DNA from: an uncultured Eubacteriales bacterium
GTDB lineage: Bacteria > Bacillota > Clostridia > Christensenellales > Aristaeellaceae
Direction: 5' to 3'
Assembly (NCBI GenBank): GCA_900318145.1
Contig: ONJM01000016.1
Span: forward strand, 1 to 59,515
DNA: 59,515 nucleotides
In this document: positions 41,547 through 50,154 of the stretch, piece by piece
Layout of the letters: each line of letters opens with the position of its first letter
Numbering within the stretch: the stretch's first letter is position 1
Translations under genes and position numbers: made by a program
Notes under the pieces: model-generated
Seen by the model: the letters and a program-made list of their open reading frames with translations, nothing else
What the model was told of the DNA's origin: nothing
Databases searched by the model: none

Positions 41547-41580
41547 TTCCGGAAATCCGGATCACAGACCGAACTGAACA

Positions 41581-41620
41581 AGGGCGGGAGCGGGACTGTC
41601 CCGTACTCCCGCCCTTGTTT
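41581..41620 (+). terminator. Intercistronic partial terminator
   Basis: A long GC-rich stem (AGGGCGGGAG with CTCCCGCCCT) with an inner CGGGAC/GTCCCG hairpin is followed by TTGTTTT. It lies between the binding-protein and permease genes. Confidence 0.75.
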
Positions 41621-41644
41621 TATCTGAAGAAAGGGGTTCCTGTA

Positions 41645-42640
41645 ATGTCTGAAAAAGCCTTGCGCGCCGTTGCCGGAATGAGGAAGCACAGAATGGGCCG
41701 CCTGGAAAGAAAGAATACGCTGATCGCCTATTCGTTCCTGGCTCCGAACTTCATCGGTTTTGCCGTGTTTACCCTGGTGCCGGTGGTTCTGTCCATTGCC
41801 ATGTCCTTCACGGAATGGAACGGGGGAAGCCTTGCCAACATGCACTGGACCGGCCTGAAGAACTACGCTGATATTTTCAAAAGCGCGAAGGTCGGCTCAA
41901 CGATGGCCGAGAGCGGCTTTTTCGCAGGACTGGGATACTTCTTCAACAAGGTGGACCTCGGAATCGCGCTGAAGAATACGGTGTTCTATACGCTTGTGAC
42001 CGTTCCGCTGAGCCTGGTTTGTTCGATCATGCTGGCGATGGCGCTGAACAAGGCGGTCAAGGGAGCCGTCGGATTCCGGACCATCTTCTTCTTTCCTTAC
42101 GTAGCGTCCATGGTGGCCATCTGCGTCTGCTGGAATTTCATGCTGATGAAGAACGGGCCGGTCAACCAGCTGCTGATGAACCTGGGCATCAATTTCAACA
42201 AGAGCTGGACCGCGGACAGTACCATGGCAATGTGGGCAATTATCCTGGTAAGCGTATGGCGGAATATGGGGTATTACATGGTAATCTACCTGGCCGCGCT
42301 GCAGGGTGTTCCGCGGGAACTGTACGAGGCGGCCACTGTGGACGGGGCGAACAAGTGGCAGCAGTTCCGGAATGTGACGCTTCCCCAGCTGCGGCCCACC
42401 ACCTTCTTCGCTTCCATCATGCTGATCATCAGCTGCTTCAAGATCTACGACACCGTCGCGATTATGACGGCCGGCGGGCCTGGCCGGTCCACGAAGATGC
42501 TGGTGCTGTACATCTTCCAGGAGGCCTTTGAACAATATAAGTACGGCACAGCCAGCGCGATCGCGATGGTGCTGCTGGTGGTGGTCCTGACGGTAACTGT
42601 GATTCAGTTCAGCAACGAAAAGAAATTCGCGAACGACTGA
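41645..42640 (+). CDS. CUT1 ABC sugar importer permease (MalF/UgpA type)
   Basis: The start at 41645 has AAAGGGG ahead; an upstream TTG at 41615 is inside the preceding hairpin and is rejected. The 331-residue protein has six membrane segments, the EAA loop YEAATVDGANKWQQFRNVTL and the IMTAGGPGRSTKMLVLYIF signature. It has a longer first periplasmic region than the two other MalF-type proteins of this window. It is followed after 18 bases by its partner. It would import unsaturated or saturated uronate oligosaccharides if the operon logic holds. Confidence 0.92.
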   Translation: MSEKALRAVAGMRKHRMGRLERKNTLIAYSFLAPNFIGFAVFTLVPVVLSIAMSFTEWNGGSLANMHWTGLKNYADIFKSAKVGSTMAESGFFAGLGYFFNKVDLGIALKNTVFYTLVTVPLSLVCSIMLAMALNKAVKGAVGFRTIFFFPYVASMVAICVCWNFMLMKNGPVNQLLMNLGINFNKSWTADSTMAMWAIILVSVWRNMGYYMVIYLAALQGVPRELYEAATVDGANKWQQFRNVTLPQLRPTTFFASIMLIISCFKIYDTVAIMTAGGPGRSTKMLVLYIFQEAFEQYKYGTASAIAMVLLVVVLTVTVIQFSNEKKFAND

Positions 42641-42658
42641 GGAAGGGAGGAAGAACAG

Positions 42659-43522
42659 ATGGAAATTGCCGGCGGAAGAGGTATCCGGAAAGACAATAAA
42701 ACGCTCCGGACCTTTGGAAAAGTATGCCTCTATATCGTGCTGATCGCCCTGGCCGCGTTCACGCTGATTCCCTTTGTATGGATGATTCTTTCCTCCCTGA
42801 AGCTGGACCGGGAAGTGTTCGCCTATCCTTTCCGGTGGCTGCCGGAAGAGTTCCAGTGGAATAACTATTCGCTGATCTGGCAGAAGGTGCCGATGCTGAC
42901 CTTCTTCAAGAACACCGCGATTCTCGCGGTCGCGGTCACGTTCATCCAGACGCTGACATCATCCTTCGCATCCTATGCCTTCGCAAAGCTGCACTTCAGG
43001 GGAAGGGACGTTCTGTTCCTCTGCTATATCGCGACCATTGCCGTGCCGTGGCAGGTTTATATGCTGCCCCAGTTCATTATGATGCGCAGCTTTGGTCTGT
43101 ACGACAACCTTGCGTCCATCATGTGCCTGCAGGCTTTCTCGGCTTTCGGCGTTTTCCTGATGCGGCAGTTTTACCAGAATATCCCTACGGAACTGTGCGA
43201 GGCGGCGCGCATAGACGGGCTGAGCGAGTACGGTATCTGGGCACGGATCATGCTGCCGCTTTCGAAGGCGGCGATCGCCACGCTGGTGATCTTCACTTTT
43301 GTGACTACATGGAATGACTATATGGGTCCCCTGATTTACCTGAGCAGCGACAGCAACAAGACAATCCAGGTCGGCCTGCGGCGGTTCATCCAGGAGAATA
43401 CGACAGAATACCACCTGATTATGGCCGCTTCCGTAGTTTCCCTGATCCCGGTAACCGTCGTGTTCCTGAGCCTGCAGAAATATTTCATCGAGGGCATCGC
43501 CACATCCGGACTGAAAGGCTGA
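42659..43522 (+). CDS. CUT1 ABC sugar importer permease (MalG/UgpE type)
   Basis: The 287-residue protein has six membrane segments, the EAA loop CEAARIDGLSEYGIWARIML, and the closing YFIEGIATSGLKG. AGGGAGGAAG precedes the ATG at 42659. It lies 12 bases before the lyase gene, so transport and degradation genes are in one transcript. Confidence 0.92.
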   Translation: MEIAGGRGIRKDNKTLRTFGKVCLYIVLIALAAFTLIPFVWMILSSLKLDREVFAYPFRWLPEEFQWNNYSLIWQKVPMLTFFKNTAILAVAVTFIQTLTSSFASYAFAKLHFRGRDVLFLCYIATIAVPWQVYMLPQFIMMRSFGLYDNLASIMCLQAFSAFGVFLMRQFYQNIPTELCEAARIDGLSEYGIWARIMLPLSKAAIATLVIFTFVTTWNDYMGPLIYLSSDSNKTIQVGLRRFIQENTTEYHLIMAASVVSLIPVTVVFLSLQKYFIEGIATSGLKG

Positions 43523-43534
43523 TTGGAAGGCAAT

Positions 43535-45361
43535 ATGTTTACAGAGTTTCTGCGGAACCATCCGATGGAGGAACTGCTCCGGGCCGGCACACGGAAGCTG
43601 TATCCGCCGGCGGAGGACCGGTGCGCCTGGGGCGGGATCCCAGCGGAGTATCGTCAGGAGATCCGGGAACTGGCGGAAGCGTACGCTGGAATTCCTTATC
43701 CCCCGCGCACAGCGTCTGGCTTTCTGGCCTTCGCGCGTACAGGCGACCGTCAGGCGGATGAGAAGCCTTATTTCACCCGCAGACGGAAGCTCTGCGCCGC
43801 ACTGCTGAACGCCTGCGCCTTTCCGGAGGAAGCGGACACGGACGCCATTGTTGACGGGATCTGGTGCATCTGCGAGGAGAGCAGCTGGGTCATCAGCGCC
43901 CACAACGTCAATCCGGTTCCCGGCGCGCCGAAACCGGCGGAATACCCGCTGCCCGATCCGAAAAAACCGTATATTGACCTGTTCAGCGCCCAGACAGGAA
44001 TGATTCTTTCCCTGGCTTCCGCGCTGCTCGAAGAGCGGCTGGACGCGGTCACCCCCATGATCCGGCAGCGGATCCGGGAGGAAATCCGGCGGCGGATCCT
44101 GCGTCCGTTCATGCAGACGGATGATTTCTGGTGGATGGGCTTCCGGCGGAAGGATCTGAACAACTGGACCCCATGGATCCTGTCCAACGTGATGATCTGC
44201 GCGGTGCTGGATCCGATGCCCGCCGGGAAACTGGCGGAGCTGCTGGCCCGGGGCTGCGGGATGCTGGACCGGTACCTGGATGTGCTGCCGGAGGACGGCG
44301 GCTGCGACGAGGGAGCCGGTTACTGGAACATGGCCGGCGGCGCGCTGCTGGACTGCCTGGAGATCCTGGAGAAAATCACGGGCGGCCGGATGTGCTTTTG
44401 GAAGGACGAAAAGATCCGGAACATCCTGGCGTTTCCCGCAAAGGTTTATATGGGAAACGGGTGGTTCGCGAATTTCGCGGACTGCGACGCAAGGCCCTTT
44501 ATCAGCGGGGAGCGGCTTGAGACAGCCGGGCTGATGACAGATAACCGGGAGCTGGCGGCGCTGGGATCGCGGATGCGGGGAACGATCGCGGACCAGCTCA
44601 GCGACGTGCCGCACCTGACCCGGGCGCTGGATCTGGTTTTCCGCGCGCCGGCGGAATATCCGGAGCATACGCCGCCCCTTCCGGCGGACGCGTGGCTGCC
44701 GGATCTTCAGGTCCGCATGGTCCGGCGCGGGAGATGGATCCTGGCCTGCAAAGGCGGCCATAACGGCGAAAACCATAACCACAACGATGTCGGATCCTTC
44801 ATCCTGTTTCAGGACGGGGAACCGGCGATTGTGGACGCGGGAAACATGGTCTATACCGCGAAGACCTTTTCGGAGGAACGCTATACACTTTGGAACGTGC
44901 AGGCCGGATGGCACAACCTTCCGCTGATCGGAAGCCATGAACAGCGGGAAGGCAGCGAACACGGAGCGGAAAACGCGGAATGCACCCCGGACGGCCTGGC
45001 GCTGGACCTGGAAAGGGCGTACGGCGAAGAGGCCGGAATTGAACACTTGCGGCGCCGGTTTGCGCTGGGCGCGGACGGGCTGCAGCTGACGGACGAGGGA
45101 ACGCTGCGGACGGCGCAGGAAGTGACGTGGGTCTTCCTGCTGCAGAATGAGCCTGTGTGGAACAACGGGCGGATTACGGCAGGGAAACTGGTGATCCGCT
45201 GCCCGCAGGGACTGCTTTTCTCAAAAGAAGAAAAACCGGTGACGGATCCGCGGATGGCGCGGAACTGGCCGGGAAGCCTCTGGCGGGTGAAGCTGAAGAA
45301 CGGGAAGGCGGACCGTTTCAGCGGGACGTTTGTGTTTTCAGCAGAGGATCAGGAGACGTAA
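43535..45361 (+). CDS. Heparinase II/III-type polysaccharide lyase
   Basis: The 608-residue protein has an N-terminal (alpha/alpha) toroid of about 370 residues, with NVNPVPGAPK and the conserved EGAGYWNMAGGALLDCLEIL. A C-terminal beta-sheet domain bears the family signature GGHNGENHNHNDVGSF followed by GEPAIVDAG. The histidines and asparagine in that block bind metal and substrate in PL12/15/17/21-like enzymes. No signal peptide is present, so it acts on imported oligosaccharides, producing unsaturated uronic acid ends. The ATG at 43535 is used (GGAAGG just ahead); a TTG at 43523 is the alternative. The next gene, GH88, removes the unsaturated uronate. Confidence 0.85.
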   Translation: MFTEFLRNHPMEELLRAGTRKLYPPAEDRCAWGGIPAEYRQEIRELAEAYAGIPYPPRTASGFLAFARTGDRQADEKPYFTRRRKLCAALLNACAFPEEADTDAIVDGIWCICEESSWVISAHNVNPVPGAPKPAEYPLPDPKKPYIDLFSAQTGMILSLASALLEERLDAVTPMIRQRIREEIRRRILRPFMQTDDFWWMGFRRKDLNNWTPWILSNVMICAVLDPMPAGKLAELLARGCGMLDRYLDVLPEDGGCDEGAGYWNMAGGALLDCLEILEKITGGRMCFWKDEKIRNILAFPAKVYMGNGWFANFADCDARPFISGERLETAGLMTDNRELAALGSRMRGTIADQLSDVPHLTRALDLVFRAPAEYPEHTPPLPADAWLPDLQVRMVRRGRWILACKGGHNGENHNHNDVGSFILFQDGEPAIVDAGNMVYTAKTFSEERYTLWNVQAGWHNLPLIGSHEQREGSEHGAENAECTPDGLALDLERAYGEEAGIEHLRRRFALGADGLQLTDEGTLRTAQEVTWVFLLQNEPVWNNGRITAGKLVIRCPQGLLFSKEEKPVTDPRMARNWPGSLWRVKLKNGKADRFSGTFVFSAEDQET

Positions 45362-45453
45362 AGGATGACCGGAAAAGCGCACGGCAAAGGCGCGGTGTTT
45401 ACGGATACAGGATCATTTTTTACCGGAAGCAATACCGGAGGAGGTACGGAAAC

Positions 45454-46563
45454 TTGCCGAACCGTTATGAAGAAGCACTGAACAGGATTGCTGAAAAGAT
45501 CCGGAGGACCGCGGAAACCGCCGTGGAAGCCGGGATCATTCCGTACAAAAGCGCGGGCGGGCAGTGGATCACCAGCCCGTACGACGGAAACAGCTGGTGG
45601 ACCGGAGGCTTCTGGCCCGGAATGATGTGGCAGCTGTATACATGGACCGGAGACGTTTTCTTCCTGGATGAGGCGCGGAGAGCGGAAAAGCTGCTGACGG
45701 ATGAATTCAGAACTTTCCGCAGGCTGAATCATGACGTCGGTTTTATGTACCTTCTGTCCTGCGGGGCGGACGCGAAACTGACGGGGGATGAGCAGGCGGA
45801 AACGGATCTGCTGCATGCCGCGTCCCTGCTGATGGGACGGTTCAATCCGGCGGGGTTTATCCGGGCGTGGAATGAACCGGACCGCGTCGGATACGCCATT
45901 ATCGACTGTATGATGAACCTGACGCTGCTGTACCGCGCCAGCCGGGATACCGGAGACCCGCGCTTCCGCCGGGTTGCCGCCATTCACGCGGATACGACGC
46001 TGCGTGAATTTCTGCGGGAAAACGGGTCCGTGAGCCATATTATCGAGTTCGATCCGGAAACGGGAAATAGAGTGCAGGAGCATCCCGGCCAGGGCTACGG
46101 ACCCGGAAGCCAGTGGAGCCGCGGACAGGCCTGGGGACTGTACGGGTTTGCGCTGGCGTACAGCCATCTGCGGAATGAAAAGTACCTGGAAGCGGCGGAA
46201 AGAATCGCGGCGAATTTCACGGCGCATATCCGGGAGGACGGGCTGACGGACTGTGATTTCTGCCAGCCGGCCGGGGAGGAAAGAATCGATAACATCGCCG
46301 GCGCGATCGCGGCCTGCGGTCTGCAGAAGCTGGCTGCGCTGACGGGAAACGAAAGCTGGAAAAACCAGGCGCGGCGGCTGGTTGACGGACTGCTGGACAA
46401 CTGTGCTGACTGGGGCGGGGAACACTGCGGTATTCTGACCCGTTGCACAGCCAGTTATCACGATGACGGAGCCGGACGGCACACAAATATCCTCTACGGC
46501 GATTACTTCCTGACGGAAGCATTGATGAAACTCTGCGGCAGGGATCCGGAGCTGTGGAGCTGA
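45454..46563 (+). CDS. GH88 unsaturated glucuronyl hydrolase
   Basis: The start is TTG at 45454, behind GGAGGAGG (45437-45444); the frame is open upstream inside the lyase gene but is unrelated in content there. The 369-residue protein is an (alpha/alpha)6 barrel of the UGL type: SWWTGGFWPGMMWQLY, the first catalytic aspartate in NHDVGFMYL, the second in YAIIDCMMNL, GPGSQWSRGQAWGLYGFALA, and the C-terminal RCTASYHDDGAGRHTNILYG. GH88 enzymes hydrate the 4,5-double bond of unsaturated uronic acid at the non-reducing end of lyase products, releasing the keto-uronate. This fits the lyase gene upstream. Confidence 0.92.
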   Translation: MPNRYEEALNRIAEKIRRTAETAVEAGIIPYKSAGGQWITSPYDGNSWWTGGFWPGMMWQLYTWTGDVFFLDEARRAEKLLTDEFRTFRRLNHDVGFMYLLSCGADAKLTGDEQAETDLLHAASLLMGRFNPAGFIRAWNEPDRVGYAIIDCMMNLTLLYRASRDTGDPRFRRVAAIHADTTLREFLRENGSVSHIIEFDPETGNRVQEHPGQGYGPGSQWSRGQAWGLYGFALAYSHLRNEKYLEAAERIAANFTAHIREDGLTDCDFCQPAGEERIDNIAGAIAACGLQKLAALTGNESWKNQARRLVDGLLDNCADWGGEHCGILTRCTASYHDDGAGRHTNILYGDYFLTEALMKLCGRDPELWS

Positions 46564-46579
46564 GCGAAGGAGAAAAAGC

Positions 46580-48343
46580 ATGGGCACACTGTATCCGCAG
46601 AACAATTCTTTCAGAATGGTACAGGATCTCGGGGGAGTATGGGACTTCCGCTTCCGGGGGGACGCGGACTGGCAGCCGATTGCGGTGCCTGCTTCCTACA
46701 ATGATCAGAGCCCCGATCCGCGGTTCCGGAATTACGCCGGAATAACGGAGTACCGCAGGAAGATCACGATCCCCGGCAGATGGAAGGGAATGCGTGTCTG
46801 CGTTCGCTTTGACGCGGTGGCGCACAGCGCCCGGATCCTGCTGAACGGACGGGAGATTGCCCGTCACAGGGGAGGCTTTCTGCCCTTTGAGGTGGAGCTG
46901 AGCGATCTGCTGGAAGCCGGTGAAACCGCGGAACTGACGGTGGAGGCGGATAACCGGATCAGCCATGATACGCTGCCGGTCGGAACGGAAGGAGCGACAG
47001 CGTTTTTCGGATCCGACAATCCGGGAATTCCGTCCGTGGAGGCCGGAAAAAAACTGCAGGAGGAGCGGGGAATCAACCGGCCGGCTTTTGATTTTTTCAA
47101 TTACACAGGTATCCAGCGGCCGGTACGGCTGACAGCCACGCCGAGGGGATATATCCGGGACATTACCCTGACGGCTTCCCTGGAAGGAAACGTACGTTAT
47201 GAAGTGGAAACGTCCGGAACAGAGAGCGAAGTGCAGGTGGAAGTGCTGGACGCCGCGGGAAACACCGTTGCCTCGTGTACGGGAAGAAAAGGTTCAGCGG
47301 TGATTCCGGATCCGCAGCTGTGGGAACCGTGGCCGGGGAAGCCTTATCTGTATACCGCTCGGATTATCTGCGGAGAAGATCTGTATGAACAGACGTTCGG
47401 CATCCGGGAAGTCCGCGTGGAGGGAACACAGTTCCTGATCAACGGGAAACCTTTCCGGTTTCACGGCCCGTGCAAGCATGAAGACAGCCCGTTTCACGGA
47501 AGAGGAACTGACGCGTGCCTGAATGTAACGGATATCAATCTGTATCACTGGCTGCACGCCAACTGCTTCAGAACCAGCCATTATCCCTACGCGGAGGAAA
47601 TGTACCAGCTGTGCGACCGGGAAGGGATCGTCGTCGTGGACGAGACCCCGGCGGTGGGCATGTGGGCGGACGAGCATTACGGATGGAACCTGGCGGCGTA
47701 TCATCGGCAGGTGCTGCAGGATATGATCGCGCGGGACAGGAACCATCCCTGCGTGGTGATGTGGAGCCTTGGCAATGAACCGGATACCGACACCCTGCCG
47801 GAAAAGGCATATGAATACTGGCGGCCTCTGTATGAAGCCGCGCACCGGCTGGACCCCCAGAACAGGCCGGTGACAGTGGTCGGATGCCAGAACCGGTACG
47901 AACGGGACCGCGTGATCTGCTCGATGGACGTGGTGCTGATCAACCGCTACTACGGCTGGTATAATCTGTCCGGAGATCTGGAAACGGCAAAGTATGCCTT
48001 CCGGCTGGAACTGGACTGGTGGGAGAAACAGCACAAGCCTGTGATCCTGTCCGAATACGGCGCGGACACGATCGCGGGCCTGCACGGGGCAGCGCCGGAA
48101 ATGTTTACGGAAGAATATCAGGTAGCTTTCTACGAAGCGATGAGCGAATGCCTGGACGAGCGCGGATTTGTGATCGGCGAAATGCCGTGGAACTTCGCTG
48201 ACTTCTCCACATGCCAGGGACCCATGCGCGCGGGCGGAAACCGGAAGGGCCTGTTTACGCGGGACCGGAATCCGAAGATGGCTGCCCACTATTTCAGGAA
48301 CAGGTGGAAAACCATGGATCAGAACGGAACAGCTGACGTCTGA
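46580..48343 (+). CDS. uidA: GH2 beta-glucuronidase
   Basis: The 587-residue cytosolic enzyme has a sugar-binding domain, an immunoglobulin-like domain and a TIM barrel. The acid/base Glu400 is in SLGNEPDT, the nucleophile Glu492 is in ILSEYGADT, and the NRYYGWYNLSGDLETAKYAF block is close to the E. coli enzyme. The uronate-recognising Asn-x-Lys motif is present as GGNRKGLF (Asn554, Lys556), so glucuronide rather than galactoside specificity is expected. Between VVVDETPAVGMW and the next helix there is no long active-site loop, as in the no-loop class that prefers larger glycan substrates. It ends the lyase/GH88 operon. Confidence 0.92.
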   Translation: MGTLYPQNNSFRMVQDLGGVWDFRFRGDADWQPIAVPASYNDQSPDPRFRNYAGITEYRRKITIPGRWKGMRVCVRFDAVAHSARILLNGREIARHRGGFLPFEVELSDLLEAGETAELTVEADNRISHDTLPVGTEGATAFFGSDNPGIPSVEAGKKLQEERGINRPAFDFFNYTGIQRPVRLTATPRGYIRDITLTASLEGNVRYEVETSGTESEVQVEVLDAAGNTVASCTGRKGSAVIPDPQLWEPWPGKPYLYTARIICGEDLYEQTFGIREVRVEGTQFLINGKPFRFHGPCKHEDSPFHGRGTDACLNVTDINLYHWLHANCFRTSHYPYAEEMYQLCDREGIVVVDETPAVGMWADEHYGWNLAAYHRQVLQDMIARDRNHPCVVMWSLGNEPDTDTLPEKAYEYWRPLYEAAHRLDPQNRPVTVVGCQNRYERDRVICSMDVVLINRYYGWYNLSGDLETAKYAFRLELDWWEKQHKPVILSEYGADTIAGLHGAAPEMFTEEYQVAFYEAMSECLDERGFVIGEMPWNFADFSTCQGPMRAGGNRKGLFTRDRNPKMAAHYFRNRWKTMDQNGTADV

Positions 48344-48372
48344 TCCGCCGATAAGGAACAGGTGCCGGAAGC

Positions 48373-49032
48373 ATGAAATACAGGAAGGTGATCCCTGCCG
48401 TTTTTATCGACAGGCCAAACCGGTTTACCGCCCGCGCGGAGATCGGCGGACAGACTGAAACGGTTCATGTAAAAAATACCGGGCGGTGCAGGGAACTGCT
48501 GCTTCCCGGAGCGGAAGTCTTTTTGTCGGTTTCCGGCAATCCGGCGAGAAAGACAGCCTATGACCTGATTGCCGTGAGAAAAACGAACGGGCTGCTGGTC
48601 AACATCGACAGTCAGGCTCCGAATATTGTGGCACGGGAGTGGCTGGAGACACAGGGTTATGACGTGATCCGGCCGGAATACCGGTACGGGCAGTCCAGGC
48701 TTGACTTCATGATGGAACGGGGAAATGAGCGGTTCCTGATGGAAGTCAAAGGGTGCACCCTGGAGCGGGACGGGATCGGCTATTTTCCGGACGCTCCGAC
48801 AGCAAGAGGCGTAAAGCACCTGCATGAGCTGACGAACGCGGCCGGCTGCAGGCGGATGCTGATGTTTGTGATTCAGATGGAAGGGATTACCGAAGTAAGA
48901 GGAAACCGGGAGACAGACCCGGATTTCTGCAGGGCGCTGGAAGACGCGAAAAACGCCGGCGTGGAGGTGATTTTCCTGCCGTGCCGCGCGGAACCGGACG
49001 GACTGTACTTTACACCATTTCAGATGCTATAA
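48373..49032 (+). CDS. sfsA: SfsA-family DNA-binding/nuclease protein
   Basis: The 219-residue protein has the SfsA order: an OB-like N-terminus (AVFIDRPNRFTARAEI, HVKNTGRCRELLLPGAEVFL), then the nuclease-type core SRLDFMMERGNERFLMEVKG with Asp, Glu and Lys, FPDAPTARGVKHLHEL, and a C-terminal FFIQM-like segment. SfsA was found as a sugar fermentation stimulator that binds DNA; the core resembles restriction-type nucleases. It follows the GH2 gene by 29 bases on the same strand but is widely conserved, so functional linkage to the glycan operon is not implied. Confidence 0.92.
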   Translation: MKYRKVIPAVFIDRPNRFTARAEIGGQTETVHVKNTGRCRELLLPGAEVFLSVSGNPARKTAYDLIAVRKTNGLLVNIDSQAPNIVAREWLETQGYDVIRPEYRYGQSRLDFMMERGNERFLMEVKGCTLERDGIGYFPDAPTARGVKHLHELTNAAGCRRMLMFVIQMEGITEVRGNRETDPDFCRALEDAKNAGVEVIFLPCRAEPDGLYFTPFQML

Positions 49033-49033
49033 T
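49025..49033 (+). promoter_or_regulatory. Extended -10 promoter of the peroxiredoxin gene
   Basis: TGCTATAAT (49025-49033) is a full extended -10 element; it overlaps the sfsA stop codon and lies 30 bases ahead of the peroxiredoxin ATG. The -35 region is not well conserved. Confidence 0.5.
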
Positions 49034-49062
49034 AAAATATACGCACACAAGGGGGATGAGCC

Positions 49063-49515
49063 ATGCTTGCAGCAGGAACAAAGGCGCCGGCATTCACGCT
49101 TTCCGATCAGAACGGCAATATGCGCTCCCTTTCGGACTTTTCCGGCCGGAAGGTGGTCCTGTATTTCTACGCGAAGGATATGACTTCCGGATGCTCGAAA
49201 CAGGCCTGCGGGTTTGCGGAACTGTATCCGCAGTTTCAGGAAAAGGGGGCTGTGGTGATCGGCATCAGCAAGGATACCGCCGCATCGCACAAAAAGTTCG
49301 AGCAGAAATACAGCCTGCCTTTCATCCTGCTGGCGGATCCGGAACTGGAGACAATCCGCGCGTACGACGTCTGGAAGGAAAAGAATATGTACGGGAAGGC
49401 AACGATGGGCGTTGTCCGCACAACCTACCTGATCGATGAAAACGGATTCATTGCACGGGCGTACACAAAGGTAAAGGCTGCGGAAAACCCGCAGCAGATG
49501 CTGGCTGAACTGTGA
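49063..49515 (+). CDS. bcp: Peroxiredoxin, Bcp/PrxQ type
   Basis: The 150-residue protein has a thioredoxin fold. It has the Bcp pattern FTLSDQNGNMRSLSDF, VVLYFYAKDMTSGCSKQACG with the peroxidatic cysteine in GC and a second cysteine five residues on, then VIGISKDTAASHKKFEQKYS, and a closing RTTYLIDENGFIARAY. It reduces hydrogen and organic peroxides with thiol donors. The KDMTSGCSKQ sequence replaces the more common KDNTPGCTKE. GGGGGATGAG precedes the ATG. Confidence 0.92.
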   Translation: MLAAGTKAPAFTLSDQNGNMRSLSDFSGRKVVLYFYAKDMTSGCSKQACGFAELYPQFQEKGAVVIGISKDTAASHKKFEQKYSLPFILLADPELETIRAYDVWKEKNMYGKATMGVVRTTYLIDENGFIARAYTKVKAAENPQQMLAEL

Positions 49516-49568
49516 CAATCCCCGAAGAATTCCGGAAAAGCGACAGAAATCCAGCGAGGACTGAAAAC

Positions 49569-50126
49569 ATGAGAATACTGTTTGAAATGGACAGGAAGGA
49601 TTACAGCCGGTGCACCCGCACTTTTACCCGGGATTCCGCCAGAAGCATTATTATCCGGAACGGCAGGGTCGCGATGGTTCACAGCCTGAAATATGATTAC
49701 TATAAGTTTCCGGGCGGCGGCATTGAAGCCGGGGAAAAACCGGCTGAGGCAATGATCCGTGAAACCCGGGAGGAAGCGGGGCTGGCCGTCATTCCGGAAA
49801 CCGTAAAGGAATACGGTATCGTCCACCGGATCCAGAAAAATGAAAAGGATGAAACCGAGTGTTTTGTCCAGGACAATTACTATTATCTTTGCGAGGCGGA
49901 GGAAAAACCGGTGCCCCAGGAGCTGGACAGCTATGAGGCAAAGGAATTATACAGGCTGGAATTCGTTGATCCCGCGGCGGCGATACAAAGGAACCGCACC
50001 GCGAAGGAAACCCCTTACAGCTCCCTGATGCTCGAACGGGAAGCGCGGGTGCTGGAACTGCTGCAGGCGGAAGGATTTCTGAATAAGGAACCGTGCTGCG
50101 CGAAGACGCCTCACCCAGGTGATTGA
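49569..50126 (+). CDS. Nudix hydrolase
   Basis: The 185-residue protein has a perfect Nudix box, GGIEAGEKPAEAMIRETREE followed by AGL, preceded by KYDYYKFPGG. Nudix enzymes cleave nucleoside diphosphate derivatives; the substrate cannot be told. The start at 49569 (GAGGA ahead) is preferred over 49512, which would need unrelated N-terminal residues and start inside the peroxiredoxin gene end. It is possibly co-transcribed with the peroxiredoxin gene. Confidence 0.9.
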   Translation: MRILFEMDRKDYSRCTRTFTRDSARSIIIRNGRVAMVHSLKYDYYKFPGGGIEAGEKPAEAMIRETREEAGLAVIPETVKEYGIVHRIQKNEKDETECFVQDNYYYLCEAEEKPVPQELDSYEAKELYRLEFVDPAAAIQRNRTAKETPYSSLMLEREARVLELLQAEGFLNKEPCCAKTPHPGD

Positions 50127-50154
50127 AAAAACAGACCGCACAGGGATATGAACG

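Noticed and set aside
42959-45046. A minus-strand open frame of 695 codons opposite the permease and lyase genes
   Set aside because: It is antisense to genes with clear EAA and heparinase motifs; no start signal or family similarity.
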